A stretch of 35,342 nucleotides of DNA from positions 1 to 35,342 of the forward strand of contig JAEWQF010000069.1 in the NCBI GenBank assembly GCA_023399295.1. The letters are read 5' to 3'. Below, piece after piece: positions 8,430 through 16,876 of the stretch (positions are counted from its first letter, which is position 1; every line of letters starts with the position of its first letter). The notes below the pieces were generated by a model, which saw only the letters and a program-made list of their open reading frames with translations, did not search any database and had not been told where the DNA came from. The position numbers were made by a program, and so were the translations under genes. The DNA is from Bacteroidota bacterium (GTDB lineage Bacteria; Bacteroidota; Bacteroidia; Bacteroidales; Dysgonomonadaceae).

Positions 8430-8637
8430 TTTATGGTTCATAGTTTATGGTTCATGGTTTATGGTTCATGGTTTATGGTTCATGGTTTATGGTTCATGGT
8501 TTATGGTTCATAGTTTATGGTTCATGGTTTATGGTTCATGGTTTAATAATAAACTTACAACTTACAACTTGCAACTGATCCCTGACAACTGATCCCTGAC
8601 AACTGATCCTTGACCACTGACCCCTAATCGCTAAATA
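8415..8637 (+). repeat. Intergenic 7-bp repeat array, two-part (GTTYATR then CTKAYMA)
   Basis: From 8415 the sequence runs in phase as 7-bp units GTTCATG, GTTTATA, GTTTATG, GTTCATA and variants to about 8545. After a short AT stretch a second family begins at 8554 (CTTACAA twice, CTTGCAA, then alternating CTGATCC and CTGACAA, then CTGACCC, CTAATCG) and keeps the 7-bp phase to 8637, two bases before the next ATG at 8640. It fills the whole gap between idi and the DUF422 gene. Confidence 0.9.
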
Positions 8638-8639
8638 TC

Positions 8640-9290
8640 ATGCCCCGATACACCGTCAAAGAGAGAGAGATGATCCGCCGTATTGCGGTGATCTACGCCG
8701 TGGGGGTGGCCGGATTCATCATTCCCTTCACGCACCGCTACTTCATGCTGCTGACACCGCTGGTGCTGCTGCTCTCGCTGGCGCTGCTCATCTGGTACGA
8801 CCGTGATCGTCGGAAAGGGGGACAACTCAACAGGATACTCTTTTACCTCTTCGTCCTCACCGCCGGCTTCCTGGTGGAGATGTGGGGCGTCAATACCGGT
8901 GTGCTCTTTGGCAGTTACCTCTACGGCAGCGGACTGGGGCCCAAGATCCTTGGCACACCACCGCTCATCGGCCTCAACTGGGTGCTGATGATCTACCTCA
9001 CCTCCGCCATCTTCACCACACGCCGCCGCAACCTGCTCAACGGCATTGTCTGGCCTTCACTGCTGATGGTAGGCTACGACCTGATCATGGAGCAGGTAGC
9101 CCCGAAGATGGACATGTGGTCATGGCAGAATGAGATCGTACCCCTGCAGAACTACCTGATGTGGGGTGCGCTGGCGGTGACCTTCCACACGGTGCGCCAT
9201 CTGATGAAGGTGTGCGACCGCAATCCGATGGCGCTGCCCCTCTTTGTGGTGCAGACGCTCTTCTTCATGCTGATCCTGCTGAGCAAATAA
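8640..9290 (+). CDS. Carotenoid biosynthesis membrane protein, DUF422/CruF-like
   Basis: 216 residues with about six membrane helices. The centre holds the DUF422 pattern: EMWGVNTGVLFGSYLYG, then LGPKILGTPPLIGLNW, then DLIMEQVAPKMDMWSW. Family members include the CruF carotenoid 1',2'-hydratases and bisanhydrobacterioruberin hydratase, which add water to the end of acyclic carotenoids and so give a hydroxyl that can be glycosylated. The protein is somewhat shorter than typical CruF. The acyltransferase and glycosyltransferase next to it fit a role in making a carotenoid glycoside ester. A carotenoid cyclase of related membrane type cannot be ruled out. Its start follows the repeat array directly. 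Confidence 0.75.
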   Translation: MPRYTVKEREMIRRIAVIYAVGVAGFIIPFTHRYFMLLTPLVLLLSLALLIWYDRDRRKGGQLNRILFYLFVLTAGFLVEMWGVNTGVLFGSYLYGSGLGPKILGTPPLIGLNWVLMIYLTSAIFTTRRRNLLNGIVWPSLLMVGYDLIMEQVAPKMDMWSWQNEIVPLQNYLMWGALAVTFHTVRHLMKVCDRNPMALPLFVVQTLFFMLILLSK

Positions 9291-9389
9291 ACTGATTCAG
9301 ATTGAAGTAGATCCGTTTAATTGACCCTATTCATACGCACACAATAAGCAAAAAAAATCAGACTATAAAAAACGACTAACCACACCACA

Positions 9390-10007
9390 ATGCTCCGCTC
9401 GAAACACCACTTCTTCATCTACCCCTTCTTCCAGCACTACACCCGCTGGTTGCTGAAGCGCCATTTTCGAAGGGTGACGATTGAGGGGTCGTTTGCCGAC
9501 CGGGGGAAGCCGGTGTTGCTGATTGGGAACCACATTGGCTGGTGGGACGGATTCTGGGCGATGTACCTGAAGCTGGAGGTGGTGAAGCGCAGGTTTCACT
9601 TCATGATGCAGGAGGATCAGCTGCTCCGCTTCCGCTTCTTCAACTATACCGGCGCCTTCTCGGTCAACAGGAAGAGCCGCGAGGTGGTGGAGTCGCTGCA
9701 GTACGCAACATCGCTGTTGCAGGACCCGGAGAACATGGTGCTGATCTATCCGCAAGGCAGTCTGCAGTCGCTCTATTGTACGCGCTTCCGCTTCGAGAAG
9801 GGGATTGAGCGTATCCTGCAGGGCAGGGAGGGAGCGGTGCAATTGCTGATGTCGGTCAACATGATCGACTACCTGGCGCATCCGAAGCCTTCTTTATACA
9901 TCTACCTGCGCGACTACGAGGGTCCGTTCCGCCGCGAAACACTGGAAGAGGCCTACAACCTGTTTTATGCCGATTGTCTCACTACTCAAACAGCACGCAC
10001 CGAATGA
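9390..10007 (+). CDS. PlsC-type acyltransferase, probable carotenoid glycoside acyltransferase (CruD-like)
   Basis: 205 residues. The acyltransferase motif HX4D is His48 to Asp53 (GNHIGWWDGFW), and the second conserved block is IYPQGSLQS. These enzymes move fatty acyl groups to a hydroxyl of lipids. It overlaps the glycosyltransferase gene by the ATGA at 10004-10007, so the two are coupled. In green sulfur bacteria the CruC glycosyltransferase and CruD acyltransferase build carotenoid glucoside esters; the gene pair here suggests the same chemistry. The alternative is a general 1-acylglycerol-3-phosphate acyltransferase, but a PlsC-like gene also lies at 16328-16870 and the tight link to carotenoid genes favours a dedicated role. 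Confidence 0.8.
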   Translation: MLRSKHHFFIYPFFQHYTRWLLKRHFRRVTIEGSFADRGKPVLLIGNHIGWWDGFWAMYLKLEVVKRRFHFMMQEDQLLRFRFFNYTGAFSVNRKSREVVESLQYATSLLQDPENMVLIYPQGSLQSLYCTRFRFEKGIERILQGREGAVQLLMSVNMIDYLAHPKPSLYIYLRDYEGPFRRETLEEAYNLFYADCLTTQTARTE

Positions 10008-11149
10008 TGGAATACATCACCTGCTTCATCCTTGCCTTTGCACTGTTGCAACTGCTGGTCGCACTGGTCAACCTCCTCTTCCGGGAGCGGCTGCCGGCAC
10101 GCAATGCAAAGGGTGAGGGTAGCTCCGTGATAACTGCAGACATCAAGCCAATCGCTGCAACGATGCCGCATCCGACTCTCTCTTTACTGATCCCGGCACG
10201 CGACGAGGAGGCGAATATCGGCAGTCTGCTGGGCGACCTCACCACCCTCACCGACTGGATACTGGAGATCATCGTCTGCGACGACCAGTCCGCCGACCGT
10301 ACCGCTGCGATCGTGGAAGAGTTCGGTGAACGTGATACACGCTTCCGGTTGATCCGCAGTGAGGGGCTGCCCGACGGCTGGTCCGGCAAGAACCACGCCT
10401 GCCACTGTCTGGCAAAGGAGGCCAAGGGCGATTATCTCCTCTTCCTCGATGCCGATGTGCGGGTGGGAGAGGGGGTGCTCGACCGCTCACTGCAATATGT
10501 GCAGCGACACCGGTGCGACCTGATGAGCGTTTTCCCCACACAGGAGATGCAGACGCTCGGAGAAAAGATTACCGTTCCCAACATGCAGATCATCCTGCTT
10601 ACGCTGCTGCCACTACCGCTGGTGCGCCTCTCGGGATTCTCCTCGCTCTCAGCCGCCAACGGTCAGTACATGCTGTTCCGGCATGATACCTACAAAGAGA
10701 TGCAACCCCACCGGCAGTTCCGCGTGAGCCGTGCCGAGGATATCGAGATTGCCCGCCACCTGAAGCGGCAGCGCCGCCGGGTGAGCTGCCTCACCGGCAT
10801 CAGGGGGGTGCGCTGCCGCATGTATCACTCACTGCCGGAAGCGGTGGAGGGGTTCTCGAAGAACGTCACCCACTTCTTCGGCAACTCTTCGGTTGCGGCC
10901 ATCCTCTACTGGCTGGTCACCACCCTCGGCTTCATCTCCTTCCTCGTTTTGGGAAGATGGGAATGGCTCTCTCTATGGCTCGCAGCCACGCTGCTCACGC
11001 GCATCGCGGCATCGCTGACTGCCGGCATGAGGGTGGGCGACAACCTGCAGCTGTTCCTGCCACAGCAGGTGATGCTGGGAGCCTTTATCCTGCGCTCGCT
11101 CATCAACAAAAGACAAAAGTCGTTCCGATGGAAAGGACGAACCATATGA
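10004..11149 (+). CDS. Family 2 glycosyltransferase, probable carotenoid glycosyltransferase (CruC-like)
   Basis: About 381 residues from ATG 10004 (MMEYITCF); a longer in-frame start at 9974 lies inside the acyltransferase gene. An N-terminal membrane helix (about 3-25) is followed by a GT-A domain with SLLIPARDEEANI, the nucleotide-binding CDDQSADRT, the metal-binding DADVRVG and an acceptor-site region (SRAEDIEIARHLKR). Two or three membrane helices close the protein. It probably transfers a sugar to a hydroxylated carotenoid at the inner membrane, ahead of acylation by the preceding gene product. It ends in a weak hairpin-bearing gap (GCGGG/CCCGC at 11157-11171, no U-tract). The sugar and exact acceptor are inferred from context. 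Confidence 0.8.
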   Translation: MMEYITCFILAFALLQLLVALVNLLFRERLPARNAKGEGSSVITADIKPIAATMPHPTLSLLIPARDEEANIGSLLGDLTTLTDWILEIIVCDDQSADRTAAIVEEFGERDTRFRLIRSEGLPDGWSGKNHACHCLAKEAKGDYLLFLDADVRVGEGVLDRSLQYVQRHRCDLMSVFPTQEMQTLGEKITVPNMQIILLTLLPLPLVRLSGFSSLSAANGQYMLFRHDTYKEMQPHRQFRVSRAEDIEIARHLKRQRRRVSCLTGIRGVRCRMYHSLPEAVEGFSKNVTHFFGNSSVAAILYWLVTTLGFISFLVLGRWEWLSLWLAATLLTRIAASLTAGMRVGDNLQLFLPQQVMLGAFILRSLINKRQKSFRWKGRTI

Positions 11150-11295
11150 TAATGGGGCGGGTCTGTCCCGCAAAATATGGGAATGGCACCTGTATGGTTA
11201 CACTAATTGACAAGATGGTGCGGAAAAGGAACCATCAGATGAATGAAATATAGATGTCCGGATATATCACACAATAGACTGAAAAAGAAAAATGC

Positions 11296-12603
11296 ATGTT
11301 ATCGCAAAGTGAAACGAAGGTGACTGTTTGCTGGTTCCGGCGGGACCTGCGGTTGGAGGACAACCACGCGCTCTGGCAGGCCCTCCGCTCCGGTCGCCCC
11401 GTGCTGCCCCTCTTCATCTTCGACAGCGAGATACTGGATGCCCTCAGCGAGAAAGAGGATCGCAGGGTCGCCTTTATCTATGCCACGATTGAGGCGATGA
11501 ACCGCCGCCTGCGGGAACAGCATCACTCCGGCATCCATTGTCTGAAAGGCAGACCTGTGGAGGTTTTTGAGAAGCTGCTGGAAGATTATCACGTCACGGC
11601 TGTTTATTGCAACGAGGACTACGAGCCCTATGCCGTTGCCCGCGACCGGCAGGTGGAGCAGTTGCTGGCTAGCAGGGGAGTGCCGCTCCGCCGCTATAAG
11701 GATCAGGTGATCTTTCACAAGGATGAAATCCTTACCGCTGCGGGAAAACCCTACAGCGTCTACACGCCCTACTCACGTGCCTGGCTTGCTAAATACCACG
11801 AGGGGGAGCAGCTCTTCTTTCCCTCGGAGGAGCTGCTTGGAAACCTGTTGAAAGAGGTGCCGCCAGTGTTGACACTCGCAGCGATCGGCTTCCGCGATCC
11901 CGGATTTCAATTTCCACCGGCAGATCCCGACGACGGGGTGATTGCCGACTATGTGCATACACGCGACCTGCCGGCACTGGAAAATGGTGTCACCCGCATG
12001 GGAGTGCACCTGCGCTTCGGCACCGTCAGCATCCGCAAGCTGGCACTGCGCGCCTCGTTGCTCAGCGAGACCTATCTGAAGGAGCTAGTCTGGCGCGAGT
12101 TCTTTATGCAAGTGCTCTGGCACTTCCCCCATGTGGCAGAGGATCCCTTCCGGAAGAAGTATGAGGCAATCCTCTGGGAGAACAACGAGGAGGATTTCAG
12201 TCGTTGGTGCAACGGCACCACCGGCTACCCGATGGTCGACGCCGGCATGCGCGAGCTGAACGCCACCGGCTTCATGCACAACCGCGTGCGGATGGTGACC
12301 GCCAGCTTCCTCACCAAGCACCTGCTCATCGACTGGCGATGGGGGGAAGCCTGGTTTGCGGTGAAGCTGCTCGACTTCGACCTGGCGGCCAACAACGGCA
12401 ACTGGCAGTGGGTAGCCGGCACCGGATGCGATGTGGCACCCTACTTCCGGATCTTCAACCCCGCAGAGCAACAGAAACGGTTCGATCCCCGACAAGAGTA
12501 CATTCGCCGCTGGATCCCAGAGCTGGGGAGTTCTGCATACCCGGCACCGATGATCGATCACTCCTTCGCCCGCAAACGGGCACTGGAACGATACAATGTT
12601 TAA
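11296..12603 (+). CDS. phrB: Deoxyribodipyrimidine photolyase (cryptochrome/photolyase family)
   Basis: 435 residues. It repairs UV cyclobutane dimers with light through bound FAD. The N-terminal antenna domain starts VCWFRRDLRLEDNHAL; the FAD domain has LVWREFFMQVLWHFP, the DNA- and FAD-contact block GYPMVDAGMREL, NRVRMVTASFLTKHL and DFDLAANNGNWQW, followed by the C-terminal signature FNPAEQQKRFDP. All this is intact class I photolyase sequence. It sits inside the carotenoid cluster, as in many pigmented bacteria, and this suggests shared light or UV control. A 7-bp repeat array begins directly after its stop codon. Confidence 0.93.
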   Translation: MLSQSETKVTVCWFRRDLRLEDNHALWQALRSGRPVLPLFIFDSEILDALSEKEDRRVAFIYATIEAMNRRLREQHHSGIHCLKGRPVEVFEKLLEDYHVTAVYCNEDYEPYAVARDRQVEQLLASRGVPLRRYKDQVIFHKDEILTAAGKPYSVYTPYSRAWLAKYHEGEQLFFPSEELLGNLLKEVPPVLTLAAIGFRDPGFQFPPADPDDGVIADYVHTRDLPALENGVTRMGVHLRFGTVSIRKLALRASLLSETYLKELVWREFFMQVLWHFPHVAEDPFRKKYEAILWENNEEDFSRWCNGTTGYPMVDAGMRELNATGFMHNRVRMVTASFLTKHLLIDWRWGEAWFAVKLLDFDLAANNGNWQWVAGTGCDVAPYFRIFNPAEQQKRFDPRQEYIRRWIPELGSSAYPAPMIDHSFARKRALERYNV

Positions 12604-12790
12604 AGTTCATAGTTCATGGTTCATGGTTCATAGTTCATGGTTCATGGTTCATAGTTCATAGTTCATGGTTTATGGTTCATAGTTCATGGTTCATAGTTTG
12701 AAGTTTGATGAACCTGGAACTAAAAAAATGACAACTGATAACTTACAGCTTACAACTTACAACTTACAACTGATATCCGACAACTAAAAA
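12604..12790 (+). repeat. Intergenic 7-bp repeat array, two-part, after phrB
   Basis: Starting at the phrB stop, units GTTCATA, GTTCATG and GTTTATG run in phase from 12605 to about 12710. The phase then flips through GTTTGATGAACC to AACCTGG. A second family follows (CTGATAA, CTTACAG, CTTACAA three times, CTGATAT) to about 12785, just before the next ATG at 12794. The motif AACTAAAAAAAT occurs twice (about 12717 and 12782), on each side of the second family. Confidence 0.9.
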
Positions 12791-12793
12791 AAT

Positions 12794-13519
12794 ATGACAC
12801 AAAAATTGATTACCCTGTTGCTATTCACGCTCTGCTGCAACCTCGTGACAGGCGGGGAGAAAGAGACCATCTACCGGGCTTACCTGACAAACGACATGGC
12901 GACCTGGAAAACAACCATTGAGGCGATGCATGCCGAACCGGACAAGAGCCACGAGCGGGAACTGGAGCTGCTCAATTACGAATATGGCTATGTCGGGTGG
13001 TGCATTGGCAACAACCGCAAAAGCGAGGCGAAGATTTACCTGCAGCGCAGCCTTGAACGGATCGACCGGCTCAAAGCGGCGAACTACCGGATTCCTCAGA
13101 TGCAGGCCTACGAGTCCGCCTATCTGGGCTTCCAGATTGGCCTGGCAAAACTGAAGGCACCCAGGCTGGGACCCAAAAGCCTCGATGCAGCCAAAGCGTC
13201 CGTCGCCAACGACGACCAGAATGCGTTGGGCTACATCCAGCTGGGCAACATCGACTATTTCATGCCACCCCTTTTCGGTGGCTCGAAGGAGCGGGCCATA
13301 GAGCATTACCGGCACGCCGAGCGGCTGATGGCTCCCGACGGCAAGGGTGACTGGAACTACCTGGCCTTGCTGGTGCAGCTCGCTACCGCCTACGAGGAGA
13401 CCAAAAACATCGCCATGGCCGACTCCTTTTACCGCAAAGCGCTCTCCATCGCTCCCGGCTTCAGCTGGGTGAGGGATGAGCTCTATCCCGCATTCACCAA
13501 AAAACACCAACCACAATGA
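12794..13519 (+). CDS. Secreted TPR-type protein in the carotenoid cluster
   Basis: 241 residues. It starts with a signal peptide (MTQKLITLLLFTLCCNLVTG) and continues with helical pairs that look like tetratricopeptide repeats, for example ALGYIQLGNIDYFMPPLFGGSKERAIEHY cut as two parts at about 140-170, and MADSFYRKALSIAPGFSW near the C-terminus. A conserved-looking block PPLFGGSK lies near residue 157. It is probably periplasmic. Its stop overlaps the start of the phytoene desaturase gene (ATGA at 13516), which ties its expression to carotenoid synthesis. No catalytic residues are seen; a scaffold or transport role is only a guess. Confidence 0.8.
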   Translation: MTQKLITLLLFTLCCNLVTGGEKETIYRAYLTNDMATWKTTIEAMHAEPDKSHERELELLNYEYGYVGWCIGNNRKSEAKIYLQRSLERIDRLKAANYRIPQMQAYESAYLGFQIGLAKLKAPRLGPKSLDAAKASVANDDQNALGYIQLGNIDYFMPPLFGGSKERAIEHYRHAERLMAPDGKGDWNYLALLVQLATAYEETKNIAMADSFYRKALSIAPGFSWVRDELYPAFTKKHQPQ

Positions 13520-14985
13520 AGAAGAAAGTGATCATCACCGGCACCGGACTGGGAGGCCTCTCCAGCGGACTGCTATTGCAAAGCAGGGGATACGAGGTGC
13601 AGTTCCTTGAGAAGAACAGCCGCCCCGGCGGAAGGCTCAACCGTCTCGAGAAGGAGGGGTTCACCTTCGACACCGGCCCCAGCTTCTTCAGCATGTCCTA
13701 CGTCTTCACCGATTTCATGAAGCTGTGTGGCGTGGAGATGCCCTTCCGCTTCGTGGAGCTGGACCCGCTCTACTCGGTGCACTTCGCCGGGGGGCGCAGC
13801 TTCCGCCTGCACAAGGATATTCATCATCTGGCGGAGCAGTTCCGCGACATCGAGCCCCACTTCGAGGCGAAGATGGAGCGCTACCTGCAGAAGTCGGGTG
13901 CCCTCTTCCACGACACGTTCGACATCGTGATACGCAACAACTTCGACAGCTACCTTGAATACTTTGCCGCCCTGATGAAGGTAAACCCGGTGCACATCCC
14001 CGTGCTGATGAAGATGTTCTGGCAGCATGTGAAGCAATACTTCGACTCTCAGGAGGCACGACAGATCGTCTCGCTGGTGGCTTTCTTTCTGGGACGCACC
14101 CCCTTCGACACCATGGCCATCTACAGCCTGCTCTCCTACACCGAGTTCCGGCACGACGGCTACCACAATGTGGAGGGGGGCATGTACCAGATCGTGGAGG
14201 GGATGGTCCAGGCGCTGCAACAGCGGGGTGCCACCTTCCACTACAACACCGAGGTCACGGCGGTGGAGGCGGAGGGCGACCGCATCACGCGACTCACCGA
14301 CAGCGAGGGCAACCACTACGAGGCCGACACCTTCCTGATCAACGCCGATGCGGCCCTCTTCCGGGGACGGGTGCTGCAGCGGAAGAAGTTCTCCGAAGCG
14401 AAGCTCCGCAAGATGGAGTGGACCATGGGCTACCTCACCATCTACATCGGCATCGACCGTAAGCTGCCCGACCTGGACCTGCACAACTACTTCCTCGGCA
14501 CCAACTTCGAGGCATATGCCCACAATGTGCTGAAGAACCCCGACTCGCTGCAGAAACCCTATTACTACGTGAATGCGGTCTCGAAACACAACCCCCGGTG
14601 TGCACCGGAGGGGTGCGAGAGCCTCTTCATCGTCTGCCCCGTGCCCAGTCTGCAGTACAAGCCCGACTGGAGCGACCGCGACGAGATCGTCGACAGCATC
14701 CTCAACGATTTCTCCAGGCGCATCGGCATCGACATCATGCCCCATATCGTCACCCGCACCATCTACACCCCGCAAGAGTGGGAGAAGCAGTTCAACCTCT
14801 ACATGGGGAGCGGTCTGGGACTCTCACACCGGCTGAGCCAGATCGGTGCCCTCCGTCCGAAGAACTACGACGAGGAGTATGGCAACCTCTACTATGTGGG
14901 TGCCTCCACCACACCCGGAGCGGGTCTGCCCATGGCGGTGATCAGCGCCGAGATGGTCTGCAAACGGATCTTGGGAGAGAAGTGA
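13516..14985 (+). CDS. crtI: Phytoene desaturase-family oxidoreductase
   Basis: 489 residues. The N-terminus is the FAD-binding Rossmann fold (VIITGTGLGGLSSGLLLQ), then RPGGRLNRLEKEGFTFDTGP, the usual CrtI start; the C-terminus carries GASTTPGAGLPMAVISAEM, the bacterial CrtI/CrtN/CrtD signature. It desaturates phytoene or a derived carotene at the membrane. As the only desaturase seen in the cluster it is called CrtI, but a CrtD-type 3,4-desaturase or CrtN-like enzyme cannot be separated by eye. It overlaps the TPR gene by 4 bp and is the last gene of the cluster; the following 200 bp hold no further gene. Confidence 0.88.
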   Translation: MKKKVIITGTGLGGLSSGLLLQSRGYEVQFLEKNSRPGGRLNRLEKEGFTFDTGPSFFSMSYVFTDFMKLCGVEMPFRFVELDPLYSVHFAGGRSFRLHKDIHHLAEQFRDIEPHFEAKMERYLQKSGALFHDTFDIVIRNNFDSYLEYFAALMKVNPVHIPVLMKMFWQHVKQYFDSQEARQIVSLVAFFLGRTPFDTMAIYSLLSYTEFRHDGYHNVEGGMYQIVEGMVQALQQRGATFHYNTEVTAVEAEGDRITRLTDSEGNHYEADTFLINADAALFRGRVLQRKKFSEAKLRKMEWTMGYLTIYIGIDRKLPDLDLHNYFLGTNFEAYAHNVLKNPDSLQKPYYYVNAVSKHNPRCAPEGCESLFIVCPVPSLQYKPDWSDRDEIVDSILNDFSRRIGIDIMPHIVTRTIYTPQEWEKQFNLYMGSGLGLSHRLSQIGALRPKNYDEEYGNLYYVGASTTPGAGLPMAVISAEMVCKRILGEK

Positions 14986-15120
14986 GACAGCGGGCGGTTT
15001 AGTTTGAATGCAACGGCGTGAGTGGATCTCCCGAAATCTTTTTTTTCTGGATGATTCCCTCAGTTATTTACGCAAGCGGAGTGATCCTGAAAACCGTAGC
15101 AAGTAAATCGCACAAATAGA

Positions 15121-15132
15121 TCTTTTAAAAGA
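15121..15132. promoter_or_regulatory. Perfect palindrome upstream of dinB (possible operator)
   Basis: TCTTTTAAAAGA is a perfect 12-bp palindrome 19 bp upstream of the dinB -33 element. It could bind a dimeric repressor, but AT-rich palindromes of this size also occur by chance. Confidence 0.25.
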
Positions 15133-15151
15133 AGATACAACACCCCTCTGC

Positions 15152-15182
15152 TTTGATATGTAACAAATTGCCGCTATATTTG
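15152..15182 (+). promoter_or_regulatory. Consensus Bacteroidota promoter of dinB
   Basis: TTTG (15152-15155), a 19-nt spacer, then TATATTTG (15175-15182): the exact phylum consensus in sequence and spacing. The dinB ATG (15188) begins only 6 nt after the -7 element, so the transcript probably starts at or next to the ATG. Confidence 0.75.
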
Positions 15183-15187
15183 TCCCT

Positions 15188-16276
15188 ATGAACCGGAAGA
15201 TCATCCATGTCGATATGGATGCATTTTATGCCTCCATCGAACAGCGCGACAATCCCGATTATCGCGGCAAGCCAGTCGCTGTGGGCTATGGAGGCAAACG
15301 GGGTGTGGTAGCCGCCGCCAGCTATGAGGCACGGAAGTATGGCATCCACTCAGCCATGCCCTCCGTCACAGCGCTACGCAAGTGTCCCCACCTGATCTTC
15401 GTCATGCCCCGTTTCGAACACTATCGAAACATCTCCGGTCAGATCATGCAGATCTTCCTCGAGTATACCGACAAGGTGGAACCGCTCTCTCTCGACGAGG
15501 CGTTTCTCGACGTCACCGTCAACCACAAGGGCAACCGCTCGGCCACCCTCATCGCCCGTGAGATCAAACAGAAGATTTACAACCGTACCCGTCTCACCGC
15601 CTCCGCAGGCGTATCCTACAACAAGTTCCTCGCCAAGATCGCTTCCGACTACCGTAAACCCGACGGGCTCTACGTGATTGAACCGGAGCAGGCCGAGGCG
15701 TTCGTGGAGCAGCTGCCGGTCGGCAAGTTCTTCGGGGTGGGTAGGGTCACGGCCGCACGGATGGCCGAGCTGGGCATCCAGACGGGCAAGGATCTGAAGC
15801 AGTGGGAGGAGATCGACCTGGTGCGTGAGTTCGGCAAGGCGGGCATCGCCTACTACCACTTTGCGCGGGGTATCGACAACCGGGAGGTGGAGTCGGAGCG
15901 GGTACGCAAGTCGCTCGGTGCCGAGGAGACCTACGCCGACGACCTGGAGGAGATGGTCGATATGCTGTCGGCACTCGACCAGCTGGCGCTGGAGGTACAT
16001 CGACGTGCCGAGAAGAAGAAGTTCATGGCACGCACGCTCACCCTCAAGATCAAGTATGCCGATTTCACGGTGATCACCCGCAGTCGCACCGTGGGGCATT
16101 ACATCCGCACCTACAGCGAACTGTTCGACCTGGGCAAGGAGTTGCTGCTGCAGGCCGACGACCTGCTCGACCGCAAGATACGCCTGATGGGGCTCACCCT
16201 GAAGAATGCCGAAGCCGATCAGGAACTGATGCCGCCCGAAGGGATCCAGCTATCCCTTAACTTCGGCGAAGAATAA
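15188..16276 (+). CDS. dinB: DNA polymerase IV (Y family)
   Basis: 362 residues, the usual length. It copies past damaged bases in DNA without proofreading. The catalytic metal ligands are in HVDMDAFYASIEQRD (start) and SLDEAFLDVT (about residue 100); YNKFLAKIASDYRKPDG, the helix-hairpin-helix (VGKFFGVGRVTAARMAELG) and a little-finger domain follow. It ends with QLSLNFGEE, which resembles a QLxLF-type sliding-clamp-binding peptide. The start is fixed by the conserved N-terminus, so the very close promoter predicts a leaderless or near-leaderless mRNA. Together with the photolyase gene it gives the region a DNA-damage theme. Confidence 0.95.
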   Translation: MNRKIIHVDMDAFYASIEQRDNPDYRGKPVAVGYGGKRGVVAAASYEARKYGIHSAMPSVTALRKCPHLIFVMPRFEHYRNISGQIMQIFLEYTDKVEPLSLDEAFLDVTVNHKGNRSATLIAREIKQKIYNRTRLTASAGVSYNKFLAKIASDYRKPDGLYVIEPEQAEAFVEQLPVGKFFGVGRVTAARMAELGIQTGKDLKQWEEIDLVREFGKAGIAYYHFARGIDNREVESERVRKSLGAEETYADDLEEMVDMLSALDQLALEVHRRAEKKKFMARTLTLKIKYADFTVITRSRTVGHYIRTYSELFDLGKELLLQADDLLDRKIRLMGLTLKNAEADQELMPPEGIQLSLNFGEE

Positions 16277-16327
16277 GAAAAGGGAACATCGGAATTGTAT
16301 TTGATTCTTCTCGAGGACAATGAAGTA

Positions 16328-16870
16328 TCAGAGGATGAAATTCTCAGGCTTCTTCGCCTGTACATCCTTGTAGTATGATTTGATGGTCACGATGTCCTTG
16401 CGGTAGTCGTTGGTGGGGTAGAAGAGATCGAGCACGCGGGCTTCCTTCCTGCCATAATCCAGTCCGATGAGCAGGATCGGCACCCGTGCCTTCACAGCAA
16501 TAAAGTAGAACCCTTTCTTCCACTCCTTCACCGGCTTGCGAGTGCCCTCGGGGGTGATGCCCAGGTGCATCCAGTCGCGTGTCCGGAACTCATTGGCCAG
16601 GATGTCGGTCAGCGATCCGCTCTTACCCCGTTTTACCGGTATCCCTCCGATGCTGCCGAAGAAGAGGTTGAAAGGGAAAAAGAACCACTCCGCCTTGATC
16701 AGGAAGTTGGCCTGCCGCCCCAGCGAGTTGTAGGCCAGCTTGCCCACCACGAAGTCCCAGTTGCTGGTGTGGGGTGCCACTGCCAGCACACATTTGGGCA
16801 CCTCGGGGAACGTGTTGATCACCTTCCATCCCATGATCTTGTTGAGTATGAATTTGCTTATGTTGCCCAT
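16328..16870 (-). CDS. PlsC-like 1-acylglycerol-3-phosphate acyltransferase
   Basis: 180 residues from ATG 16870 (MGNISKFILNKIMGWKV). The acyltransferase HX4D motif is HTSNWD, and the second block is TPEGTRK; GGIPVKRGKSG is typical for a short bacterial family of PlsC-domain proteins. It probably acylates lysophospholipid or a related lipid at the inner membrane. A longer frame reaches a TTG at 16924, but its extra 18 residues are encoded by the 7-bp repeat array at 16877-16974 and are not likely to be translated. It stands alone, convergent with dinB. Confidence 0.85.
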   Translation of the reverse strand: MGNISKFILNKIMGWKVINTFPEVPKCVLAVAPHTSNWDFVVGKLAYNSLGRQANFLIKAEWFFFPFNLFFGSIGGIPVKRGKSGSLTDILANEFRTRDWMHLGITPEGTRKPVKEWKKGFYFIAVKARVPILLIGLDYGRKEARVLDLFYPTNDYRKDIVTIKSYYKDVQAKKPENFIL

Positions 16871-16876
16871 ATATTC

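Noticed and set aside
8415..8637. CRISPR-like or VNTR-type array
   Set aside because: There are no constant repeats separated by unique spacers and no cas genes; the pattern is contiguous 7-bp units.
13573..14775. 400-aa open frame antisense to crtI
   Set aside because: It lies wholly opposite a clear desaturase; long antisense frames follow from GC-rich third positions. It has His/Val/Gly-rich shadow composition and no domain.
16277..16327. TGTATTTG near the dinB end as a promoter
   Set aside because: It lies between two convergent 3' ends, so no gene would start there.
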